Below are positions 1-6,417 of a stretch of DNA of 56,555 bases, piece by piece. Numbering within the stretch: position 1 is the stretch's first letter; each line of letters starts with the position of its first letter. Where the stretch lies: NCBI GenBank assembly GCA_947472645.1, contig CANJBQ010000014.1, positions 1-56,555 of the forward strand. The letters are read 5' to 3'. Source of the DNA: Burkholderiaceae bacterium (GTDB lineage Bacteria > Pseudomonadota > Gammaproteobacteria > Burkholderiales > Burkholderiaceae). The notes under the pieces were generated by a model. The model was not told the origin of the DNA. It searched no databases and saw nothing but the letters and a program-made list of their open reading frames with translations. Both the position numbers and the translations under genes were made by a program.

Positions 1-604
1 GACAATCTATACAAGTAATAAAAATCGGCTTTATAACCTCATAGCCTGTATAGGACCGAATATAGGGCGCTAAATCGTATTTATTGTCCTTATCCCCAAA
101 CAGAGTCAACGGACCATCAATCAACCCTTGGATACGAATAGGGCCCGTTGACTTACCAAAGCTCGTGTCTTGAATTTTACGACCTGTCTTTTTGGCACGA
201 CTCATATCTAAATCTGTCGAAACGACCCGTTCATTTTTAGAGTCACCAGTCACGACCTTCCAAGTCTCCCCAGTTGCAAAGAGTAGGTTTAACCCTAAGG
301 TCAACACCGTTAAAGTTACTGCCCCAATAGGATCAGGAGCTTTCTTTTCACTTGCCGTTTTTTCAACCTTGGGTACTTCTAACTCGTCAAATTCCGAAAT
401 AACTTTAGGACTCACCGTCATCAATCCATTTTCATCTACACTCACGAAATTAATGGCCCTATAGGAAATCAAAGGCAAATTAGGGTCGAAAGTTTTAACG
501 AATTCTTTATCTTTTAAACGAAAGACAGTTTCATATTTCGGAAATGCACATCCCACCAGCGACAAAATTAATAAATATGGGAGGAATTTGAATCTAAAGT
601 TCAT
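1..604 (-). CDS. Putative lipoprotein, C-terminus cut by window edge
   Basis: An open frame runs from an ATG at 604 on the minus strand to the left edge, giving about 201 residues with no stop. The N-terminus is a clear lipoprotein signal: basic start, hydrophobic core, then a lipobox ending Leu-Val-Gly-Cys with the lipidated Cys at residue 19. The mature part has a charged region, one hydrophobic stretch near residues 94-108 that could be a membrane or buried helix, and a polar C-terminal part. I do not recognise the family. The + strand frame inside it (192-464) is a shadow. The gene is divergent from the DUF2252 gene, with a 262-base gap between the two starts. The true length is unknown because the gene leaves the window. 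Confidence 0.8.
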   Translation of the reverse strand, partial: MNFRFKFLPYLLILSLVGCAFPKYETVFRLKDKEFVKTFDPNLPLISYRAINFVSVDENGLMTVSPKVISEFDELEVPKVEKTASEKKAPDPIGAVTLTVLTLGLNLLFATGETWKVVTGDSKNERVVSTDLDMSRAKKTGRKIQDTSFGKSTGPIRIQGLIDGPLTLFGDKDNKYDLAPYIRSYTGYEVIKPIFITCIDC

Positions 605-798
605 ATCAATTTAGGTATTGATGAATATTGAAATAACTATTTTACTAACTTTTCAGGCAATCAATTGATTAATGCGGTAAATCTAGCCCAATTTTTCTCT
701 ATCTAGCACTACTTATGAGCAAGCAACCCCCAAAACGAATGATCCCTTAAAGACATCGATGCAACAACAAAATGTGAATCAAGTCTTATTATTATTTT

Positions 799-818
799 TA
801 TATGATTGATCTCATATA
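799..818. promoter_or_regulatory. Inverted repeat upstream of DUF2252 gene
   Basis: TATATGA-TTGATC-TCATATA is a perfect 7-base inverted repeat with a 6-base spacer, 48 bases before the DUF2252 start. It contains a -10-like TATGAT (801-806). It could be an operator overlapping the promoter, but AT-rich repeats also arise by chance and no regulator is known for it. The rest of the 605-866 gap is AT-rich with nothing else I can name. Confidence 0.35.
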
Positions 819-866
819 AACTGCTAAAGAGTATCTCAACTCATGACTATTGGGGAGGATGAAAGT

Positions 867-2279
867 ATGGTAACCGCCAAGAAATCTAGCTCGTCAGTTC
901 TGAAGAGCGCCCTACAAAAACGCCCCAGTATTAAGGAAAGAATTGCTCAAGGGGGGGGAATTCGTAAAGAAATACCTCTTGCGACGCTAGGTAAATTCAA
1001 AGTATCAAGCTCTCGAAGAGATCCTATCGATATCATCATTGAGCAAGATAAAAAACGTATCCCAGAGCTTATCCCTATTCGCCACGCACGAATGTTGACA
1101 TCGCCTTTTGCTTTTTTACGCGGTGGAGCAAAAATCATGATTGAAGATATTGGCTCAGCAACAACAAGTAAAATTCCTGTGCTAGCAAATGGTGACATGC
1201 ATGTTTCTAATTTTGGCATCTATGCCACGGCTGAAAGAAATATTGTCTTTAGTATTAACGATTTTGATGAAACCCATCCTGGTGCATGGGAATGGGATTT
1301 AAAACGGCTAACAGCGAGTGCGGTGGTTTGTTCGAGATTTTTAGGTGGCGACAAGGTCGAATGCGAACAAGCCGTTAGGGCTATAGTCAGCTCTTACTGT
1401 AAAAAAATGGAAGAGTATGCCCACACACCATTTGTAGATCTCTGGTACAACACGATTAAAGTTGAAGATGTTTTAAAAACTCTCTCAGCTTGCGCTAAAA
1501 AAGAAATGAATGCAATCATCAGGGCCGCCGAGAAAAAAACCCAATTAGCCATGTTTGAAAAAATGTCCCACACCGTCAACCAGCATCGTAAAATTAAAAG
1601 TACAGGCCCACTATTGACTCGTGAATCACAACTTGAATCAAAAAAAGATACTTTAAAACTTTTAGATGGGATATTACAAAGTTATATGGCCTCTTTGACT
1701 TCTGATCGCAGCAATTTAGTCAATCGTTATCAAATTTTAGATATTGGTCGTAAAGTCGTCGGCGTTGGTAGTGTCGGAACACGATGTTGGGTCATCCTGA
1801 TGCGTGGCGCAAACGATACAGACCCATTATTTCTTCAAGTGAAAGAAGCAGATAACTCAGTATTGGCACCCTACTCACATATCTGTCTTCCTTATACCAA
1901 TCAAGGTCATCGAGTTGTATCCGGACAACGCACCGTCCAAGGAGCCCCAGATATTTTTCTAGGCTGGGGGGATTATGAAGGTACCGACTTTTATGTTCGC
2001 CAATTGAGTGATATAAAAGGCGGAGCCGCATTTATTCCAGGAAAAACACAATTATCAAATTTTATTGAGTATTGTGGGACTTGCGGTTGGGCGCTTGCCC
2101 TTGCTCATGCCAAGTCTGGTGACGCAGCAATGATTACAGGATACTGTGGTGATGGTGATGAACTTGATCATGCATTGACAAAATTTGCTTTCCTCTATGC
2201 GGATCAAACTGAGAAAGATTACAAAGCCCTGCAAATAGCGGCTAAATTAGGAAAAATCCAAGTTGCCAAAGAGTTTTAA
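867..2279 (+). CDS. DUF2252 family protein
   Basis: This 470-residue protein matches the DUF2252 family, distantly related to aminoglycoside phosphotransferase/kinase folds; no reaction is established. The family signature is visible near residues 107-117 (NGDMHVSNFG) and 130-145 (ND-FDET followed by WEWDLKRL), which resemble a kinase catalytic loop and metal-binding Asp. An in-frame ATG lies 24 bases upstream at 843, but the start at 867 is preferred because a strong GGGGAGG sits 8 bases before it (852-858). The gene is single, divergent from the lipoprotein gene and convergent with the cyclase-family gene. The family assignment is firm; the function is not known. Confidence 0.85.
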   Translation: MVTAKKSSSSVLKSALQKRPSIKERIAQGGGIRKEIPLATLGKFKVSSSRRDPIDIIIEQDKKRIPELIPIRHARMLTSPFAFLRGGAKIMIEDIGSATTSKIPVLANGDMHVSNFGIYATAERNIVFSINDFDETHPGAWEWDLKRLTASAVVCSRFLGGDKVECEQAVRAIVSSYCKKMEEYAHTPFVDLWYNTIKVEDVLKTLSACAKKEMNAIIRAAEKKTQLAMFEKMSHTVNQHRKIKSTGPLLTRESQLESKKDTLKLLDGILQSYMASLTSDRSNLVNRYQILDIGRKVVGVGSVGTRCWVILMRGANDTDPLFLQVKEADNSVLAPYSHICLPYTNQGHRVVSGQRTVQGAPDIFLGWGDYEGTDFYVRQLSDIKGGAAFIPGKTQLSNFIEYCGTCGWALALAHAKSGDAAMITGYCGDGDELDHALTKFAFLYADQTEKDYKALQIAAKLGKIQVAKEF

Positions 2280-2315
2280 AAAAAATCAGGCCAAACCAAT
2301 GCTGGTTTGACCTGA
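2278..2315 (-). terminator. Intrinsic terminator for the cyclase-family gene
   Basis: A 13-base stem with one mismatch (2286-2298 with 2303-2315, loop ATGC) is followed on the minus strand by eight T residues (2285-2278). It lies just past the stop of the minus-strand hydrolase gene and overlaps the stop of the DUF2252 gene. On the plus strand there is no T-run, so it mainly serves the minus strand. Confidence 0.75.
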
Positions 2316-2345
2316 CAGTATTTCAAACATCTCAATAAAAATAAT

Positions 2346-3350
2346 TTACTTCAAAATAATTGGATTGATCGGTGATCCGACTCCACCAGTAATCGGCAAA
2401 GGCGGGGCTGTAAATAGAAATTCATACACCTTGTCAGCAGCACAATCATCAGCAAGTTCCTTGAGATTAAAAATCTCACCCATCGTAATCCCAATCATAG
2501 GAATCACAATCCAGTGCCAAGGTTGATTGACGCCAACAACTTCATTGGGGCGAACTTCACATCCCCAAGTATCAGTACAAATCGCGGCAATCTTCTTATC
2601 AAAAATCCATTTACACGTTTCAAAGCGTAAGCCTGGTGCATCACCTGCTGCATAAGAATCCCAATCACCTCTTGCTAAACGCTCTTCCATCATGCCTGTG
2701 CGAACAATGACAAAATCACCCTGCTTGATTTCTACACCTTGTGCTTTAGCACAATCGTCTAAGTCTTGATTAGAGATACCATAGCCATCCGGTAAAAAAT
2801 CACCACCTTTAAAACGGGCCATATCCAAAAGGACTCCACGGCCAATCATTTTGTCGCGTGTTTTTTCAATTCCGTTTTTCTTGGCACCAGTCGAATCAAC
2901 TAAGGAAGCATCATAACCATTCCACATCTTATCTTTATAAAAAATGTGGCCTAATGCATCCCACTGTGTGCCACACTGCAAAGGCATCGAGACCATGTCA
3001 TCCGCATATCTGATACCACCAGCATCTTGATTGCCAGAAAGTGCATCCGTTCCAGTCGCTAACATGGTATGAATTGGATTAAAACGACCACCCCAACCTG
3101 TTGTTTGTGGACCATGTGAGTCAAAGTTTAGACCGAGTGAAATCGCTTTACCCTTCTTTACTAACTTAGCCGCCTCTTTGAGCTGTTCAGGCCCAACGTA
3201 ATTCAGTGTACCAACCTCATCATCAGGACCCCACTTACCCCAGTTACAAGTATCTTTTGCCATCTGCTCAATCGCTGCCATGGTTAAGGTACGATCTATC
3301 TTGTTGTTTGGAACTCCCGTCATTCCAGGGGCTGTTTGTTTTATCGTCAT
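2346..3350 (-). CDS. Cyclase-family (kynurenine formamidase-like) hydrolase
   Basis: This 334-residue protein belongs to the metal-dependent cyclase/formamidase superfamily (PF04199), whose members hydrolyse amide or ring bonds. The usual metal motif HxGTHxDxxxH appears here as QCGTQWDALGH at residues 125-135, so both His positions of the first part are Gln while Asp131 and His135 remain. From memory this GTQWD form typifies one bacterial subfamily, so it is probably not decay. The C-terminal half keeps the conserved D-T-x-G segment and a HWIVIPM segment. A strong AAGGAG lies before the ATG. It is divergent from a beta-keto acid cleavage enzyme gene across a 385-base gap, suggesting one catabolic module. 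The substrate is unknown. Confidence 0.85.
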   Translation of the reverse strand: MTIKQTAPGMTGVPNNKIDRTLTMAAIEQMAKDTCNWGKWGPDDEVGTLNYVGPEQLKEAAKLVKKGKAISLGLNFDSHGPQTTGWGGRFNPIHTMLATGTDALSGNQDAGGIRYADDMVSMPLQCGTQWDALGHIFYKDKMWNGYDASLVDSTGAKKNGIEKTRDKMIGRGVLLDMARFKGGDFLPDGYGISNQDLDDCAKAQGVEIKQGDFVIVRTGMMEERLARGDWDSYAAGDAPGLRFETCKWIFDKKIAAICTDTWGCEVRPNEVVGVNQPWHWIVIPMIGITMGEIFNLKELADDCAADKVYEFLFTAPPLPITGGVGSPINPIILK

Positions 3351-3735
3351 TACTATCTCCTTTAAAAATAATTTTATTTACAGATTATATGATGCTACAG
3401 CAAAAAGTCATTCATGTTTTTACCTGTCAAATGTCAATCAATCTGAAAGGATTGATCTTTAACACTTCAGTGAAATGAAAGTATTGAATGACCATATCTT
3501 GAACCTAGGGTTTGTCCTGATTTAATTTTTAAGGCGATAATGAAAAATCGTGAGGTTCCATAGCTTTAAGATATTGGTAGATATTTCTAATATTTATATG
3601 ACTGTTTACCAATATTCCTACTCAACGATGAGAAATAAAGAAAATTGTGGGGGAGACACAACTTTTACCCAAGTGCCTAATTTGGGTTATGGTTTGTCCT
3701 TTCCAAAAGTAATCCATTAACTGAAAGGTTGCAAC
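3351..3735. promoter_or_regulatory. Divergent control region with several inverted repeats
   Basis: This is the only gene-free stretch above 300 bases. It holds three perfect inverted repeats: ATCAATC-N6-GATTGAT at 3437-3456; GTCATTCA at 3407-3414 matched by TGAATGAC at 3485-3492, which flanks the first; and ATATTGGTA at 3571-3579 matched by TACCAATAT at 3607-3615. Near the + strand gene, CCTTTC (3698-3703) can pair with GAAAGG (3723-3728), which covers its Shine-Dalgarno sequence. The density suggests operators for a shared regulator, but no regulator gene lies next to it, and the reading is inferred. Confidence 0.45.
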
Positions 3736-4671
3736 ATGTCAGCAAAGCAAAAAAAAGTCATTATTACCTGTGCCGTTACAGGATCAATCCATACGCCAAC
3801 AATGTCCCCTTACCTACCAGTAACTCCCAAAGAAATTGAGGATGCTGCCGTAGGAGCTGCAGAAGCAGGGGCTTCGATTGTTCACTTACACGCCCGTAAT
3901 CCCGAAAATGGCCTTCCTGATCAAACGCCAGAAGCTTTTATGAAGTTTTTGCCACAAATCAAGGCACGATCAAATGTCGTGATTAACCTCACAACCGGTG
4001 GCTCACCAACGATGGCCATTGAAGATCGGCTTCAACCAGCTCTTCGTTTAAAACCAGAAGTAGCATCACTCAATATGGGCTCGATGAATTTTGGTCTTTA
4101 CCCCATGTTAAACCGCTATAAAGAATTTAAATACGATTGGGAAGAGCCCTATTTAGCAGGTTCAGAAGATCGAATTTTCAAAAATACCTTTAAAGATATT
4201 CGTTATATTTTAGAATCTTGCGCAGAAAACAATACGCGTTTCGAAATTGAATGCTATGACATTGCACATCTGTACGTTGCAGCACACTTCGTAGACCGCG
4301 GATTATTAAAAGGCCCGTTATTGATTCAATCTGTCTTTGGCTTACTCGGTGGTATCGGTCCTCACCCAGAAGATGTGTTGATGATGAAACGTACAGCTGA
4401 CCGCCTATTTGGTGAAGATTATTATTGGTCAGTACTTGGTGCCGGAAAGAACCAAATGCCTATCGCAGCTATGTCAGCTGCAATGAACTCCAATATCCGC
4501 GTCGGTCTTGAAGATTCATTATGGGATGGCCCTGGAACCCTCGCCAAAACGAATGCTGATCAAGTTCATCGGGCTGTAGCTTTATTAAAAGCCTTGAATC
4601 TTGAACCAGCCACGCCAGATGAAGCAAGAGCGATGCTTGGCTTAAAAGGTCCAAATCAAGTGAACTTTTAA
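3736..4671 (+). CDS. Beta-keto acid cleavage enzyme (BKACE, Kce-like)
   Basis: This 311-residue protein matches the BKACE/DUF849 family (PF05853). Known members, such as 3-keto-5-aminohexanoate cleavage enzyme, condense a beta-keto acid with acetyl-CoA to give acetoacetate and a new CoA ester. Zinc ligands are visible as His50 and His52 in the HLHAR motif, preceded by the conserved GAxxVHxHxR setting, and the family N-terminus (KVIITCAVTGS) is intact. The length is normal. AAGG lies 8 bases before the ATG. It faces away from the cyclase-family hydrolase, so the two may act on one compound, for example ring or amide opening followed by beta-keto acid cleavage. The specific substrate cannot be read from the sequence. 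Confidence 0.9.
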   Translation: MSAKQKKVIITCAVTGSIHTPTMSPYLPVTPKEIEDAAVGAAEAGASIVHLHARNPENGLPDQTPEAFMKFLPQIKARSNVVINLTTGGSPTMAIEDRLQPALRLKPEVASLNMGSMNFGLYPMLNRYKEFKYDWEEPYLAGSEDRIFKNTFKDIRYILESCAENNTRFEIECYDIAHLYVAAHFVDRGLLKGPLLIQSVFGLLGGIGPHPEDVLMMKRTADRLFGEDYYWSVLGAGKNQMPIAAMSAAMNSNIRVGLEDSLWDGPGTLAKTNADQVHRAVALLKALNLEPATPDEARAMLGLKGPNQVNF

Positions 4672-4690
4672 TCAAGTAGAGCTGATAAAA

Positions 4691-4717
4691 AAGTCCTGAT
4701 TTGTCAGGACTTTTTTT
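4691..4717. terminator. Bidirectional intrinsic terminator
   Basis: A 9-base perfect stem (4691-4699 with 4704-4712, loop TTTG) is flanked by an A-run on the left and a T-run to 4717 on the right. It can therefore end transcription of the BKACE gene on the plus strand and of the convergent zinc-ribbon gene on the minus strand, whose stop codon lies within its edge. Confidence 0.85.
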
Positions 4718-5204
4718 ATACCTTCAATGCTGAATTTGAGGACGACGGAAGATCCATAGTAGAACCAAGAAAATACATCATTCCATAAAACATCAGAATA
4801 AAAAACAGTATCAAGCCAATAGCCACTTGAGACCATCTACGTTGGACTCTTTGAAAGTGTTCAACACTTTCCCACTCATCATTTTTCCAGGCCCACTCCC
4901 TTCCTTTAAATCCTAAAACAAAATGCATAATGAAGCCTACACCAGGAACTAAGGCAAGTAGACCAATCCACGTCTTATTACAGACCGCCCAAAACCAGCC
5001 AAATATAAAAGCCCCCCAAGACCAACCGGCCACACCTGGAGGGGTAGATAAGTAATTACGTGCTGGACTAATAGGTGCAGAATCAATTCCTTCAATCACC
5101 GTATCAACCACCGGCACTGAATCTGTTAAGGTCAGTGTATTACCACACTGTGTACAAAAATGAGCATTGCTTATATTGCTTTTTCCACATTGAGAGCAAA
5201 ACAT
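4716..5204 (-). CDS. Zinc-ribbon membrane protein, DUF2628-like
   Basis: This protein of about 162 residues starts with a zinc ribbon made of two CxxC pairs (CSQCG and CTQCG). A polar linker follows, then hydrophobic segments near residues 65-100 and 130-152 that look like membrane helices. The central part, with WSWGAFIFGWFWAV and an aromatic FxGREWAW stretch, resembles the DUF2628 family. The frame allows ATG at 5207 or 5204; 5204 gives better spacing from the AAAGG sequence and yields the common start MFCSQCG. The function is unknown. It is downstream of, and codirectional with, a MAPEG-family gene 13 bases away. Confidence 0.7.
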   Translation of the reverse strand: MFCSQCGKSNISNAHFCTQCGNTLTLTDSVPVVDTVIEGIDSAPISPARNYLSTPPGVAGWSWGAFIFGWFWAVCNKTWIGLLALVPGVGFIMHFVLGFKGREWAWKNDEWESVEHFQRVQRRWSQVAIGLILFFILMFYGMMYFLGSTMDLPSSSNSALKV

Positions 5205-5219
5205 CATTCACCTTTCTGA

Positions 5220-5606
5220 TTAATGAGCACTGAGCCCAGACACCACAAATAACCCAACAGCACAGGCAATCCCAACAGTCCAACATACGCTTCGTAATGC
5301 AGATTTATCAGTCACATAGCAGACAATAAACAAAATTCTTGCAACAACAAAAATGCACGCCAAATAATTAATGGTACTCGGAGGTGCTTGAGTAATGATG
5401 GCAGTAAAAACTCCAGCAGCAAATAGTGGAAAAGCTTCAAAGCTATTAGCTTGAGCAGCATTGCCACGCGCCCTAAAACCAGTCTGATTTGCTAACCATT
5501 GGCGAGGATTGTTGTTGTCGAAGTTTTTAAAACCCCATTTTGCAAAGGCCGTTCCCAGATAAGGGAGCAAACCCGCAACTAAAACGCACCATAATGCTAT
5601 AGACAT
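5220..5606 (-). CDS. MAPEG family membrane protein
   Basis: This 128-residue, strongly hydrophobic protein has about four predicted membrane helices and matches the MAPEG family (PF01124). Eukaryotic members handle glutathione and eicosanoids; bacterial ones are mostly uncharacterised. The family-typical segment after helix 1 is visible: N-P-R-Q-W at residues 33-37, then an R-A-x-x-A-x-x-N-S-x-E-A-F-P motif around residues 46-60. A GAGGA Shine-Dalgarno lies about 7 bases before the start. It is probably cotranscribed with the zinc-ribbon gene downstream. Enzymatic activity is not shown by the sequence. Confidence 0.85.
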   Translation of the reverse strand: MSIALWCVLVAGLLPYLGTAFAKWGFKNFDNNNPRQWLANQTGFRARGNAAQANSFEAFPLFAAGVFTAIITQAPPSTINYLACIFVVARILFIVCYVTDKSALRSVCWTVGIACAVGLFVVSGLSAH

Positions 5607-5716
5607 GAATATTTCCTCGTCGTTGCCATGAAGTTAAGTTAGTGGTATTGTAAATTAGTTGTAAAAAAAATAAATAACTACAGGCACGCATCACATTCAA
5701 AAAAGGATAAACAATA

Positions 5717-6076
5717 ATGCAATTTCAAGAATCCATTAAAACGTGTTTCAATAAATTTATTGACTTTAAAGGTAGGGCTTCACGCTCAGAATATTGGTGG
5801 TTTGTATTATTTGCTATTTTAGTCAACTTCGCGTCGAATCTTCTTCTGCCTTCCAGTGTAGGAACTATCATCGTTCTGGTTCTTATGGTTCCACAAATCT
5901 GCGCTGCGATTCGCCGCTTACACGATATGGGCAAATCTGGTTTTTGGCTTTTCCTTTGTCTGATTCCCATTGTTGGACTAATAGTGATTTATTGGTTAAT
6001 CCAAAAATCCGTTCCTACAGCAAACGAATATGGTAATGTTCCAACCGATTTAGAAATCATTGAAATCCCCAAATAA
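5717..6076 (+). CDS. DUF805 family inner-membrane protein
   Basis: This 119-residue protein matches DUF805 (PF05656), a family of small inner-membrane proteins like E. coli YhaH/YhaI. The family hallmarks are the N-terminal F-K-G-R-A-S-R-S-E-Y-W-W-F segment near residues 17-29 and the central R-R-L-H-D-M-G-K-S-G segment near residues 65-74. They sit around about three hydrophobic helices. AAGGA lies about 9 bases before the ATG, and an intrinsic terminator follows. It is a single-gene unit divergent from the MAPEG gene. The molecular function of the family is unknown. Confidence 0.88.
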   Translation: MQFQESIKTCFNKFIDFKGRASRSEYWWFVLFAILVNFASNLLLPSSVGTIIVLVLMVPQICAAIRRLHDMGKSGFWLFLCLIPIVGLIVIYWLIQKSVPTANEYGNVPTDLEIIEIPK

Positions 6077-6092
6077 TTCTTTCTCCCAATAA

Positions 6093-6122
6093 AAAACGAC
6101 ACCATAAAGAAGGTGTCGTTTT
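6093..6122 (+). terminator. Intrinsic terminator after DUF805 gene
   Basis: An 11-base perfect stem (6093-6103 with 6112-6122, about 8-base loop) ends in TTTT. It lies 16 bases past the DUF805 stop. The left arm begins with A residues, so it may also work in reverse, but no minus-strand gene enters from the right. Confidence 0.8.
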
Positions 6123-6201
6123 GAAAAAAAATGTCATTCCTTTTACGCGTGTCCTAAAAGCTGTTTTACATATTGAGCGATTTAATCTATTCGATCTTAA
6201 T

Positions 6202-6219
6202 TGACTAAATCTTTAGTCA
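6202..6219. promoter_or_regulatory. 18-base palindrome upstream of acnB
   Basis: TGACTAAA-TC-TTTAGTCA has perfect 8-base arms with a 2-base centre. It lies about 200 bases before acnB and 20 bases before a consensus -35 sequence. This is a good size and symmetry for a dimeric regulator site, but the protein is unknown. Confidence 0.45.
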
Positions 6220-6238
6220 TCTTTGTACCTCGAATCGA

Positions 6239-6266
6239 TTGACACAATCCCAAAAACATCAATAAA
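6239..6266 (+). promoter_or_regulatory. Candidate acnB promoter
   Basis: A perfect TTGACA (6239-6244) is followed 16 bases later by AATAAA (6261-6266), a 4/6 match to the -10 consensus. The -35 lies inside GATTG-ACA-CAATC, a small inverted repeat (6237-6249). A second candidate nearer the gene is TTGAAA (6343-6348) with TACAAT (6368-6373), whose spacer of 19 is long. The sequence does not decide which is used. Confidence 0.4.
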
Positions 6267-6417
6267 AAGTAGCTATTTATCATCACAAATCCATATGGCG
6301 GGAAACTCCGGATTTTGAATACTTTTTAAATTGGGGCAAAACTTGAAATCGTCGATAAAAGAAGGCTTACAATAGATACTACCAATACAAAAGTATTTTT
6401 TATTTCAGGAGAAAATG

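Noticed and set aside
192..464. Plus-strand frame of 90 codons at the left edge
   Set aside because: It lies antisense inside the lipoprotein gene, which has a proper signal sequence and lipobox on the minus strand.
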